From IMG/VR virus record IMGVR_UViG_3300030116_001630, positions 1 to 20,804 of that record: a stretch of DNA of 20,804 nt; one strand, written 5' to 3'. Both the position numbers and the translations under genes were made by a program. The first letter of the stretch is position 1; each line of letters starts with the position of its first letter. A model generated the notes under the pieces. That model had not been told where the DNA came from. It saw nothing but the letters and a program-made list of their open reading frames with translations, and did not search any database. This document shows, one piece after another, positions 14,365 to 20,804 of the stretch. Source of the DNA: a virus.

Positions 14365-17058
14365 TTATCCCCCCTCGCCCGCACCAAACTTATTAGCGTT
14401 TTGTATAGCAGTAGAAAGTGCTAGTGCATACCAATCAGCGCCTAACAACTGGTTTAGTTGTGTCGGGCTTATATCAGTTCCTTTTTGTACTTTACCCTGA
14501 CTGTAATAACCAATTGCTGCCGGCAATTCGCCATTTGGATTAGTCCTTGGGTTATACACTTGCGTCATATCGTAAAAAGGCTGGCCATCTTTATTAAGGA
14601 ATATAACGTCTGTTGTAAGATCACCTGCCTCTGGTGGCGCTTCTCCTCTCCACCAATCAAAGAACCAGTGTGAAGACTGCCCTCGCATATATTGTTTTAA
14701 AGCATTATCCACAATCCCTTGGAGTTGAAGTCTAGCCTGTGGCGTAGGAGACTCATATATACGCTGAGCAAGTAGATTAACCGACTGTAAAAACTCTCCG
14801 CCCTTATCTTGTATCGCTCTCTTAACTTGCGCCGGTCTTTGCCCAGATAAAGCAGTAAATATATCTTTGCCTTTAGATACATTACCTAGAAGTCCGCCGG
14901 GTTCTCTAAGATTAATTAAAAGATCCCTGGTGTTGTCTACATAAGTAACCGCATCATTTATTGTGCTACGATTAAAATCTCGTGCATCTCTAATTCTAGC
15001 TTCTTCGTTGCTCTGTCTAGTCCTAGTTTCTTTTTCTCTATCAAAAGCCAATTGTTCTTGTGATTGGCCAAGTCTAGCTCTCTGTAGATCCATATTTTCA
15101 TTGTTCTGCTCAACAGCAAGTGTATTAAACAATTGATCTTGTGCATCTCTATTAACTGCTCTGTCTTGTGTAAATGCATTATTAACAGCAGTAATAATCT
15201 CACTAGTTTCAGGAGCCATGTCTCTACGAGTTTTAAGCACCCCAAACTCAATCATGTTGTACATGTTTTCTGACATTTCTTTACGTTCTTCGGGGGGTAA
15301 AGAACCTAAAGCTGTCATGCCTAAAATCATTCTCTGCTTACGCGAGTATTGTCTTAAATCAGCTTCACCTATATTGTCGTCTAACACATTGGTAAATACC
15401 AAAGCTGCAACATTATCTACAGCACTAGATGTTGGCGCTGGAAACTTTAAAGCGTCTTTAAACGTAGTACGTTTCGCTCCACCCTTACTTGGTATGGTTG
15501 CAGAGTTATTAGTTATAGTTACACCGGTCTCTTCTTTATAGCGTTTTTCTATTTGATTAATAGCTATTTTGTTTCTATTGACCTGCTGGGGGCTAGGAAT
15601 GTTTTTAGCAAACTCAGGATCTTCTTGATATCTAGCAGCAAACTCTACAGCACCTAGCTGCGTAAACTGATCAAAGTATGCTGGGTGATTCTGTAAGACA
15701 TCTAAAATATCATTACTATAAAAAGCAGCGAGCGCGTTGTTTGTTTGGAATCCTTTAAGCCTATCTACATTACGCTGAGCAGAGTCAATGTAAGACGTAC
15801 CGCCCCCTGTAGGCCCACGGTCCCCTTGCTCTTGTCTCATAGCAAGAGTGGCTTCTGCATCTTCTAGCATTGCAGGATTAACACGACCAGTACCACTTCG
15901 AATAGTTTCTAACTGAGCATTGTATGCAGCAGCTATATTTGCATCGCTTTTTGCTTTAGATGCTTTTATAAGTTCTTGTTGTACACTTTGAGGGTACGAA
16001 TTAAATTGCTGTGGACTCATACCTAAAGGTATTGCGTCGTTGTTATGTATGTAGTTGTTATCAGTAACCCTACCTACAAAACGGTTTACCCCGTCGGGTC
16101 CTTTAACATTACGAGCTAGTTCTTGTTCATTTAAAGGCTCTTGAGTTCTAGGATTTATAAGACCTAACTGTGTACCCGCTGCTACGGCTTCTGTATCAGA
16201 GGGTGTTGTAACTGGAGTTGGAGTTTGAGTTTGAGTTTGCGTGTCACCTTGTATTGGGGGTGTTCCTTGGCCCTGTCCTTGAGGAGAGCCGCCCATCATT
16301 GTGCCTTGCACTTCTTCTGCTAAGCCTCTTCGTAACTCAATATTTTGATTAGGGTCAAAAGATTCTACAGTGCCTAATTTTCCTATAGCAGAACGCGGGT
16401 CTCTGTCTCCTCCTGTACCAGCAAGAGCAGCCATTGTGCCAGTGGTATTTACATCAAAGCCTGCTTGCCTTTGGATGTTGTTCATATATGTACGTAACGC
16501 CTGGTCAAAAGCCGCTCCAGGTATAGTTACAGGCTCATCTCCTAACCTTTCTTCTTGGCCATTCATCGTAAAGTTTGCCTCGTAGGCTTGCCTACGTTCT
16601 GGCGAATAAGTTATGACCGTAGGGCTATAAGAATCAGTAGCAGCATCATACCCAAGCCTGCCTAATTTTTTGTTAGTGCCTACGGCAGCTGCGTCAAAGC
16701 CAGAACTGGAAGTAAAGTTTTTAATGTACGAGTCTTCATAGTCTTGTTGCGAACCCGCACGTTGTAGTCTCGGGTCTTTTTGATACTGAAGTGCTGCAAC
16801 TTTACGAAGTTCGGTAGGAGTAAAACTAAACTCGCCAGATCTAAAATACTCAAAATTATCTTTAAGTTGTTCTGAATCAAGCCCTAATCTCTGTATATCT
16901 TTTAAAGTGTTTTGAAAAGTTTGATTAGCTCTTTGCCCATAGAAATTAGCAGACTCTTGAGCCATTTTAAGATTAAACTCTCTACCAGCCATTTGATTAC
17001 GAGCTTGTTGACTTCTCGCATTGGCTAGTGTGTCTGATAAAGTTCCTAATATACTCAT
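14365..17058 (-). CDS. Large internal virion protein, gp15-like by position (897 aa)
   Basis: This is a long, mostly helical, Gln/Asn/Arg-rich protein immediately upstream of the giant gene, probably a second ejection protein that forms part of the trans-envelope conduit. The N-terminal part is helical (TLANARSQQARNQMAGREF). A low-complexity linker at about residues 250-290 (SPQGQGQGTPPIQGD, QTQTQTPTPVTTP) divides it from a larger C-terminal region. That region has a likely coiled-coil stretch (QNNENMDLQRARLGQSQEQL, followed by an Arg/Glu-rich helix) and ends in a compact segment with HWFFDWWRGEAPPEAGDL and a Gly-rich tail (FGAGEGG). No catalytic motif is evident. The order small, small, large, larger matches T7 gp13-gp16, where gp15 is 747 aa. 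The ATG lies 4 bases after the upstream stop, and its ribosome site is weak (AGGG, about 16 bases upstream). Confidence 0.82.
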   Translation of the reverse strand: MSILGTLSDTLANARSQQARNQMAGREFNLKMAQESANFYGQRANQTFQNTLKDIQRLGLDSEQLKDNFEYFRSGEFSFTPTELRKVAALQYQKDPRLQRAGSQQDYEDSYIKNFTSSSGFDAAAVGTNKKLGRLGYDAATDSYSPTVITYSPERRQAYEANFTMNGQEERLGDEPVTIPGAAFDQALRTYMNNIQRQAGFDVNTTGTMAALAGTGGDRDPRSAIGKLGTVESFDPNQNIELRRGLAEEVQGTMMGGSPQGQGQGTPPIQGDTQTQTQTPTPVTTPSDTEAVAAGTQLGLINPRTQEPLNEQELARNVKGPDGVNRFVGRVTDNNYIHNNDAIPLGMSPQQFNSYPQSVQQELIKASKAKSDANIAAAYNAQLETIRSGTGRVNPAMLEDAEATLAMRQEQGDRGPTGGGTSYIDSAQRNVDRLKGFQTNNALAAFYSNDILDVLQNHPAYFDQFTQLGAVEFAARYQEDPEFAKNIPSPQQVNRNKIAINQIEKRYKEETGVTITNNSATIPSKGGAKRTTFKDALKFPAPTSSAVDNVAALVFTNVLDDNIGEADLRQYSRKQRMILGMTALGSLPPEERKEMSENMYNMIEFGVLKTRRDMAPETSEIITAVNNAFTQDRAVNRDAQDQLFNTLAVEQNNENMDLQRARLGQSQEQLAFDREKETRTRQSNEEARIRDARDFNRSTINDAVTYVDNTRDLLINLREPGGLLGNVSKGKDIFTALSGQRPAQVKRAIQDKGGEFLQSVNLLAQRIYESPTPQARLQLQGIVDNALKQYMRGQSSHWFFDWWRGEAPPEAGDLTTDVIFLNKDGQPFYDMTQVYNPRTNPNGELPAAIGYYSQGKVQKGTDISPTQLNQLLGADWYALALSTAIQNANKFGAGEGG
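16217..16246 (-). repeat. Hexanucleotide repeat encoding the QT/PT linker
   Basis: Five to six imperfect 6-base units (plus-strand gtttga and gttgga types) encode the Gln-Thr/Pro-Thr stretch of the 897-aa protein linker. Because units are in frame, slippage would only lengthen or shorten the flexible linker. Confidence 0.65.
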
Positions 17059-17062
17059 AATT

Positions 17063-17815
17063 CTATAAAGACCCTAAAAATCCCCACCTCTGTGCTTTAG
17101 CTTGTGCTTTAGCCTGGGTAAACGCATTTCTACGATTTATTGCCATTTCAGCGGCGCTACCCATTTGACCAAGAGATCCTCTGTTTAAGCCTTGCCCTAT
17201 ATTAACTAGTTGCGCCAACAAATTTTGGTTTCTTTCTCTTTGCGCTAACCTAGCGTTATTTAATCCTCCAGCTAATCCAATAGCCTGTGTTCTTTGTGCT
17301 TCTCGCGCTACTTCCTGTTGTTCTGTAGCAGTTCTAGTATACCCGTATCTTGATCTATTACGTTCATCTATCTCCCTAGCAATACGCGATTGCTCTTCTA
17401 CGTCTTGTGGCACTGCATCTACTAAAGAAGTGTCATCTATACTTTCAATCAGGGCTTGCTCAAAAGGTCTAAATTCTCGTATTAAAAACTCCTGCTGGTC
17501 TCTAGCTACGTTTGCAAATGCTTGATCTGGATCAGATACTTGCGGTAGGTTCCTAGCAGAATAACCTCGGTTTGCATCAGCATCAAAATCCAAGGTTCCT
17601 ATGTTAGAAGGGGCATTACCACCAACGACACCTCTATCTTGAGCAGTTTGTACTTGCTCTGGTTCTCCTACAGGCTGTGTTACAGGCATAGGAGCTGGTG
17701 TCTGCATTTTCGTTTCTGGCAGCTCAAAAAAACCTTTGCCGAATCGAATGTCGCCCTCCATCTCTCTCATCAACTGAGGAGACATACGGGTCATTGATCC
17801 ACCTATTCTATACAT
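17063..17815 (-). CDS. Putative internal virion protein (250 aa)
   Basis: I recognise no named domain. The N-terminal 60 residues are Met/Pro-rich and probably disordered (MQTPAPMPVTQPVGEPEQVQ). A helical middle follows (QQEFLIREFRPFEQALIES, VEEQSRIAREIDERNRSR), then an Ala/Gln/Arg-rich C-terminus (ARLAQRERNQNLLAQLVNIG, QGLNRGSLGQMG, FTQAKAQAKAQRWGFLGSL). Similar Ala/Gln-rich tails end small internal virion proteins in other podoviruses, and its neighbours on both sides are of that class. The ATG at 17815 is 2 bases after the upstream stop. An in-frame ATG at 17794 (Met8) has a better ribosome site (AGGTGG, 5-6 bases upstream), so the true N-terminus may be seven residues shorter. Ejection or core function is inferred from position. 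Confidence 0.78.
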   Translation of the reverse strand: MYRIGGSMTRMSPQLMREMEGDIRFGKGFFELPETKMQTPAPMPVTQPVGEPEQVQTAQDRGVVGGNAPSNIGTLDFDADANRGYSARNLPQVSDPDQAFANVARDQQEFLIREFRPFEQALIESIDDTSLVDAVPQDVEEQSRIAREIDERNRSRYGYTRTATEQQEVAREAQRTQAIGLAGGLNNARLAQRERNQNLLAQLVNIGQGLNRGSLGQMGSAAEMAINRRNAFTQAKAQAKAQRWGFLGSL

Positions 17816-17817
17816 AG

Positions 17818-18456
17818 TTAACCTGTTGGATAAGGCGTAAACGCGCCTTTCTTCTTAAGACCAAAAAATCCGTACCCTTGAGTACCGGATACTCCATCTT
17901 GTACCTGTGACACATTTCGCGTAAAAGCACTTCCACTAGAACCAATGTTACCTGCGGCCATAGTCGCTAAATTTTTACCGATGTTAAACATAGCTTGGTT
18001 ACGAGCCAAACGTACTTGTTGTTTTGCTGCAGCTTTTGCTAACCCTTCTGACTGTCTTAATCTAGCAGCGTTCGCCAAAGCGTCCCCAGCAGTCATACGC
18101 TGCCCTGTAGCCGTACCTAATACATTTAGCTGGTTCTCTGCAGCTGCATTAGACGCTGCTGTATTAGCCAAATTTTGTTGTTCTATTGCACCTAAAGCTA
18201 TATTACCCGCTTGCCCTACACCTTGAGATAAACTCAAATTAGGGTTACCGGTTAACGCTTGCATGGTATCTGCTTGTGCTCTGCCTTTTAGCGTAGGTGC
18301 GAATTGTTCTTTAGCTGCTATGTCTCTTTGTCTTTCTAAAAGAGGCTGATACGTTTCTTTAAAATACCTCTGTTCTTCTTGAGCAATAGCTGCTTGTGCT
18401 TTCTCTAACTCACTAGGAGCGTAATCTTCAGCTTTGGGTTTACTTCTGCTGCCCAT
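17818..18456 (-). CDS. Putative small internal virion protein, gp14-like by position (212 aa)
   Basis: This is an Ala/Gln-rich helical protein with a basic start (MGSRSKPKAEDYAPSELEKA), a charged helix (QRYFKETYQPLLERQRDIAA), a long small-residue region (IALGAIEQQNLANTAASNAA) and a Gly-rich end (GYGFFGLKKKGAFTPYPTG). Length and composition resemble T7 gp14-type internal virion proteins (196 aa in T7), which insert in the outer membrane as part of the DNA ejection channel. I see no strong transmembrane segment; the Ala-rich region could be amphipathic. The ATG lies 17 bases inside the end of the GNAT-like gene, with GGGAG 7 bases upstream. Placement after a GNAT-like gene and before larger internal proteins supports the role. 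Assignment is by composition and order, not by a motif. Confidence 0.8.
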   Translation of the reverse strand: MGSRSKPKAEDYAPSELEKAQAAIAQEEQRYFKETYQPLLERQRDIAAKEQFAPTLKGRAQADTMQALTGNPNLSLSQGVGQAGNIALGAIEQQNLANTAASNAAAENQLNVLGTATGQRMTAGDALANAARLRQSEGLAKAAAKQQVRLARNQAMFNIGKNLATMAAGNIGSSGSAFTRNVSQVQDGVSGTQGYGFFGLKKKGAFTPYPTG

Positions 18457-18901
18457 TGTCTATCTCCCTAATAAATACTTTTGTTTCTAACTCCCAACCG
18501 GTACTAGTAAAGTAACGATCAAGTTGTGGTACGTCAGACCTAGCTTCTAGGTACTTACACCCACATTCCAAAGCTATGCTTTCGAACCAATCTATGTGGT
18601 CTAGCCAGTTGTTCTGTCCAGTTGTGTATACATAGCCAATCCACACAACTAATGTTTTGTCCCTAGTGAAAGGATCTGTCTCTACATGCATAACAACAAA
18701 GCCGAGAGACGAGGTGAACAACATGGCTCTGTTATTCACGCATTCGCTGTACACATCTTCTGGCAAGTACGTAAGTTTGGGACTGTTGTCTAGTATCTCT
18801 TGTATACCAGGCTTGATCTTATCCCAGCACGTACGTATGTCTGTAAGCACGGGAGTCTCAAACTCTTTGTTTCTGTTGATGTCTACAATAGTTCCTTCCA
18901 T
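18440..18901 (-). CDS. GNAT-fold-like protein in the virion operon, gp13-like by position (153 aa)
   Basis: This has the layout of a small GCN5-related N-acetyltransferase (GNAT) fold: a central strand pair (SSLGFVVMHVE and TLVVWIGYVYTT), a helix after it (WLDHIDWFESIALECGC), then the typical late strand and helix (KYLEARSDVPQLDRYFTSTGW) and final strand (ELETKVFIREID). The usual acetyl-CoA loop (Q/R-x-x-G-x-G/A) is not clearly present; TTGQNNW lies where it would be, so activity is doubtful. From memory, the T7 gp13 internal virion protein family has been linked to the acetyltransferase superfamily, and its length (138 aa) and position just before gp14 fit this gene. The ATG comes one base after the upstream stop with no good ribosome site, so translation is probably coupled. 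A virion role without catalysis is as likely as an enzyme. Confidence 0.75.
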   Translation of the reverse strand: MEGTIVDINRNKEFETPVLTDIRTCWDKIKPGIQEILDNSPKLTYLPEDVYSECVNNRAMLFTSSLGFVVMHVETDPFTRDKTLVVWIGYVYTTGQNNWLDHIDWFESIALECGCKYLEARSDVPQLDRYFTSTGWELETKVFIREIDNGQQK

Positions 18902-18902
18902 A

Positions 18903-19586
18903 TTAGTAATCTATTTCTTTGCCATATCGCTTATAACGATGACGCGAGTTCATACCAGCGCCTTTGTATTTTACCAGACGTTTTACACCTAAGTCGCCAC
19001 TACGCGCACGTAGTTCTGCTTCTCTGACTTGTTCATTAAATAAAGACAAGTAGTCTCTAGCAGCTATCGGATCAGTCCAGTCTTTTGCTGGAATACGCAA
19101 CAATCTGTACAAAGTCCCAAATATAATCCCGTCTCTGTAGTCATTAGAAAACGCTGTACTTATATTGTTGGTAGTACGCGTGGGCTTAAGAGCTACAGAC
19201 AGCTGTAAGCCATTGACTATTTTAGAGTTAGGTACAGGAACCACCCAGAATGTATCTGCTGATTTCTGTAAATAAACGTGGGGTTTTGTAGAGCGGTCGC
19301 GCCAATCTGGATAGTTTAGCTCAAGGCTTCGCGGACTTATGGGGTCTAAGTCATCTCCATCATGAGTCATCCATAAAATACTATGTACGGCTGTACCAGT
19401 AGGCTGGTCAAAATCGTACTCATACACCCCAGCTATTGTAGTTATGGGGTCTAGATCCTGCACAAATGCTTTTGTTTTTTCGCAGAACTCAATAGTAGCA
19501 GAACGTAAGTTGTTTTCTACTAATGTGTCTGGACAACCTGGCACATAAGGTAGTATCTCTTTGACTAATGACTCGTAACTAGCCAT
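18903..19586 (-). CDS. Phage adaptor/head-tail connector-type protein (227 aa)
   Basis: This is a probable ring protein linking portal and tail. The N-terminal helical region (ESLVKEILPYVPGCPDTLVE, followed by ATIEFCEKTKAFVQDLDP) resembles the start of phage adaptor proteins of the SU10-adaptor type. A beta region follows (AGVYEYDFDQ, AVHSILWMTH, LELNYPDWRD, DTFWVVPVPNS), then a helical C-terminus (DYRDGIIFGTLYRLLRIPAK, LFNEQVREAELRARSGDLG) with a basic tail (NSRHRYKRYGKEIDY). The PDxLVxxxLRxAxIEFCxxT pattern is the main recognition point. The preceding 237-aa gene has an analogous layout, so two adaptor-type proteins occur in tandem and may form successive rings. The ATG is 8 bases after the upstream stop, with a GGGTAG ribosome site in that gap. 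The fold assignment is moderately sure; the exact ring is unknown. Confidence 0.78.
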   Translation of the reverse strand: MASYESLVKEILPYVPGCPDTLVENNLRSATIEFCEKTKAFVQDLDPITTIAGVYEYDFDQPTGTAVHSILWMTHDGDDLDPISPRSLELNYPDWRDRSTKPHVYLQKSADTFWVVPVPNSKIVNGLQLSVALKPTRTTNNISTAFSNDYRDGIIFGTLYRLLRIPAKDWTDPIAARDYLSLFNEQVREAELRARSGDLGVKRLVKYKGAGMNSRHRYKRYGKEIDY

Positions 19587-19594
19587 ATACTACC

Positions 19595-20308
19595 CTATGC
19601 TGATGGCATAGCTGGTGGAACAGCTCCGACATCTTGGTTAGGACTTACTCCAAACTGTGCCTGGCCACCGCCGGTAAGACTTCCAACAAACAACTGATAA
19701 TGGTTACCTGCTCTCTGTTGGTTACCCGCATACTCTGCATCTTTTAGATAACACCTAAATAAAGCGTAATCGATAAGAGCATTAGCAAAGATATCATCTA
19801 CGCTTATAGTGGCGCTTGTGTTTGCTAAGTCTGTGGGTGAAGCTGAGAACACTATCTCTAGGAACATGTTTGTGTTGCTAGCGCCAGGATAAACGTAAAA
19901 ACTACGTGGATCATCCTCGTCAAATATATAGTGTTTAGCCACAGTACCATGCGCTGAATCGCCCGATGCTAAAGAAGCATCGTGCCAGTTCGGCTCTTGT
20001 GTATTTAGTATATCTGCATCCACTAGTCGTACTGCCCTTTTACCGGTAGCCCCACCAGAAGCATCAGACATATTTCTTGTAACTTTAATAAGCCTAAGAC
20101 CCGCTGCGGGTAGTGACTGTTTAGTCCCTACTACACACGCTATATTTTGCGTAGTTGCAGTCGACTCAGGACGAAGATTACAAACTTCTCTTTGTGCGTC
20201 ATTAATATATCGTAGCAACTCCGCTTCGGGCCAACGAATGCTCGTTGTATCCTGAAGGATGTCTTGTATACGAGATATTAAATTGGCACCTGTTAATGTA
20301 CCTGCCAT
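19595..20308 (-). CDS. Phage adaptor protein, DUF6682-like (237 aa)
   Basis: This is a probable head-to-tail adaptor. The N-terminal motif (LISRIQDILQDTTSIRWPEA, ELLRYINDAQREVCNLRP) and the following strands (LPAAGLRLIKVTRNMSD, GKRAVRLVDADILNTQEPNW) fit the DUF6682/phage adaptor pattern: W(P/T)xxELLRYINDAQ, LP.G...LI.V.RN, then GRAI..vd...LD...P.W. A C-terminal half follows with HYIFDEDDPRSFYVYPGA, an ISVDDIFANALIDYALFRCY helix and a flexible Pro/Gly-rich tail. Such proteins bind the portal and form the neck. It sits two genes after the presumed capsid gene, as connector proteins usually do. A GAGGT ribosome site lies about 6 bases before the ATG, in an 11-base gap. Its function is inferred from family pattern and position. 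Confidence 0.83.
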   Translation of the reverse strand: MAGTLTGANLISRIQDILQDTTSIRWPEAELLRYINDAQREVCNLRPESTATTQNIACVVGTKQSLPAAGLRLIKVTRNMSDASGGATGKRAVRLVDADILNTQEPNWHDASLASGDSAHGTVAKHYIFDEDDPRSFYVYPGASNTNMFLEIVFSASPTDLANTSATISVDDIFANALIDYALFRCYLKDAEYAGNQQRAGNHYQLFVGSLTGGGQAQFGVSPNQDVGAVPPAMPSA

Positions 20309-20319
20309 AATTTACCTCG

Positions 20320-20601
20320 TTATTCTTCTTCTGCTACTTCCTCTTGGACGTAAGCTTCATTCACATCTGGTGTGCTAGGATCGTCGGCTACAAAGTGGCC
20401 ATCTTCGTTCCTAGCTCTTTCCTTTTTTGCTGGTCTGCCTCGCTTTTTGGGTGCTGCCTCTGCCTTAACCTCTACTGCGCCTTGCTGTAGAGCTTGAAGA
20501 CCCATGTCGTCCCCTACTTCGCGTTCCTCGCCTGCCTTTAAGAAAATTGAAGCTCCCCAAGTTGTACTAACATGAAGATCTGTTTCTGATTTAATTTTCA
20601 C
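20320..20601 (-). CDS. Small head-associated protein with AT-hook-like patch (93 aa)
   Basis: This is a small protein directly downstream of the presumed capsid gene. The N-terminal 45 residues look like a compact beta fold (LHVSTTWGASIFLKAGEERE followed by LQALQQGAVEV), similar to short phage proteins with a FxAGExxxV..xxAxxALxxGAV pattern found next to capsid genes. The middle has a basic patch (APKKRGRPAKKERAR, residues 50-64) containing an AT-hook-type RGRP core. The C-terminus is strongly acidic (about residues 66-93, ending EEVAEEE). The start is GTG at 20601-20599, with AGGAG 8 bases upstream just beyond the terminator, so the gene has its own strong ribosome site. Possible roles are head completion, decoration or DNA contact inside the head; none can be chosen from the sequence. 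Confidence 0.8.
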   Translation of the reverse strand: MKIKSETDLHVSTTWGASIFLKAGEEREVGDDMGLQALQQGAVEVKAEAAPKKRGRPAKKERARNEDGHFVADDPSTPDVNEAYVQEEVAEEE

Positions 20602-20618
20602 TCTTTTTTCTCCTAAAA

Positions 20619-20666
20619 AAGGTTGTTAATAAAAGCGAGTAGCCCCGAAGGGCTACCCACAACCTT
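20619..20666 (-). promoter_or_regulatory. Outer inverted repeat around the terminator, ending in a T-run
   Basis: An 8-base perfect inverted repeat (AAGGTTGT at 20619-20626 on the plus strand, with its complement ACAACCTT at 20659-20666) encloses the UUCG hairpin. In the minus-strand transcript it could form an outer stem, followed at once by a T-run (ending at 20615) and then the AGGAG of the 93-aa gene. It may act as a second terminator or as a structure masking or spacing the ribosome site. The repeat is seen; its role is inferred. Confidence 0.55.
20639..20656 (-). terminator. Rho-independent terminator after the capsid gene, UUCG loop
   Basis: On the minus strand a perfect 7-bp stem (GTAGCCC / GGGCTAC) closes a UUCG tetraloop in the stable C(UUCG)G context. 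A moderately T-rich tail (TCGCTTTTATT) follows. It lies 14 bases after the stop of the presumed capsid gene and before the 93-aa gene, so it would end or reduce transcripts downstream of the most abundant virion gene. Confidence 0.85.
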
Positions 20667-20670
20667 GGTT

Positions 20671-20804
20671 TTATCCGTAGGCAACATCTAGTCTGATGAT
20701 ACCGAAGTCTTCAGACTGACCTGTTACGTCAGAATGATACTTAGGCTTCTTCATACCGAAGATTTTACCGATAGAAATACCATTTTGGTTTCCATAGTCG
20801 AAAG
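20671..20804 (-). CDS. Presumed major capsid protein, C-terminal end (runs off the right edge)
   Basis: Only the last 44 full codons are in the window; the gene starts beyond the right edge. The reading frame gives FDYGNQNGISIGKIFGMKKP, then KYHSDVTGQSEDFGIIRLDV, then AYG and a TAA stop at 20673-20671. The ending with GKIFGxKxP...FGxIRLD resembles C-termini of phage capsid proteins, although too little is present for a firm family call. Position supports it: a strong terminator follows at once, then a small head-associated gene and two adaptor genes, as is usual after capsid genes in short-tailed phages. Another head protein is possible. Confidence 0.6.
   Translation of the reverse strand, partial: FDYGNQNGISIGKIFGMKKPKYHSDVTGQSEDFGIIRLDVAYG

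Noticed and set aside
14697-15251. Short minus-strand frames within the 897-aa gene (61 and 97 codons), and similar ones at 12160-12351 and 16680-16880
   Set aside because: They lie fully inside large genes in another frame, lack ribosome sites, and give Leu/Lys-rich low-complexity translations typical of shifted reading.
1-20804. Prophage or mobile-element origin, CRISPR array, tRNA or other RNA genes
   Set aside because: No integrase, transposase, terminal repeats, spaced direct repeats or tRNA-like clover-leaf was seen. The window is an unbroken run of virion genes.

Overview
The window is a structural segment of a tailed double-stranded DNA phage genome. Every supported gene lies on the minus strand, so transcription and gene order run from right (20804) to left (1). 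Genes are packed with overlaps or gaps of at most about 25 bases. The only real spacer (20602-20670) holds a terminator. I see no integrase, repressor, att site, tRNA or host gene. The set of virion genes points to a short-tailed phage (podovirus morphology) with T7-like ejection-protein logic: small adaptor-type proteins, a GNAT-like small protein, two small Ala/Gln-rich proteins, then two very large internal virion proteins, then fibres. The fibre C-terminus (DNTYDLG..W..LY..DL.LSNEG) and the C-x2-H-x2-M cupredoxin-like module resemble sequences I associate with marine cyanophages and pelagiphages. A marine bacterial host is therefore likely, but this is inference.

Layout in transcription order. 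(1) 20804-20671: the last 44 codons of the presumed major capsid protein, followed by a UUCG-loop terminator. (2) 20601-18903: a 93-aa protein with an AT-hook-like patch and two adaptor/connector-type proteins (237 and 227 aa). (3) 18901-8609: the ejection module, with a GNAT-like 153-aa protein, proteins of 212 and 250 aa, an 897-aa internal virion protein and a 1917-aa giant protein. The giant protein carries a zinc-metallopeptidase signature (HELGH plus a downstream EWYAD) and hydrophobic C-terminal segments. (4) 8583-1: a long adsorption module of eight genes. It comprises a BppU_N-like 124-aa protein, a 568-aa repeat protein with an embedded cupredoxin-like domain, a 141-aa beta-rich protein, a 698-aa fibre, 247-aa and 118-aa proteins, a 727-aa fibre with a C-terminal S74 intramolecular chaperone, and a second fibre sharing the same N-terminal block that runs off the left edge.

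How the genes would work together (inference). The capsid product and adaptors would form the head and portal-proximal tail. The GNAT-like, 212, 250, 897 and 1917-aa proteins would be packed in the head and ejected to carry DNA across the envelope. The left-hand genes would form the host-recognition apparatus. The fibre genes are coupled by stop/start overlaps (TAATG or TAGTG). At three of these the Shine-Dalgarno sequence is written inside the preceding gene's last codons as TTG GAG (Leu-Glu).

The most interesting points are the metallopeptidase signature in the giant internal protein, the cupredoxin-like module in a virion protein, the overprinted ribosome sites at fibre junctions, and the tandem fibres whose shared N-terminal block is identical in protein but almost fully recoded in DNA. 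No wholly new multi-gene system is evident beyond this virion module.
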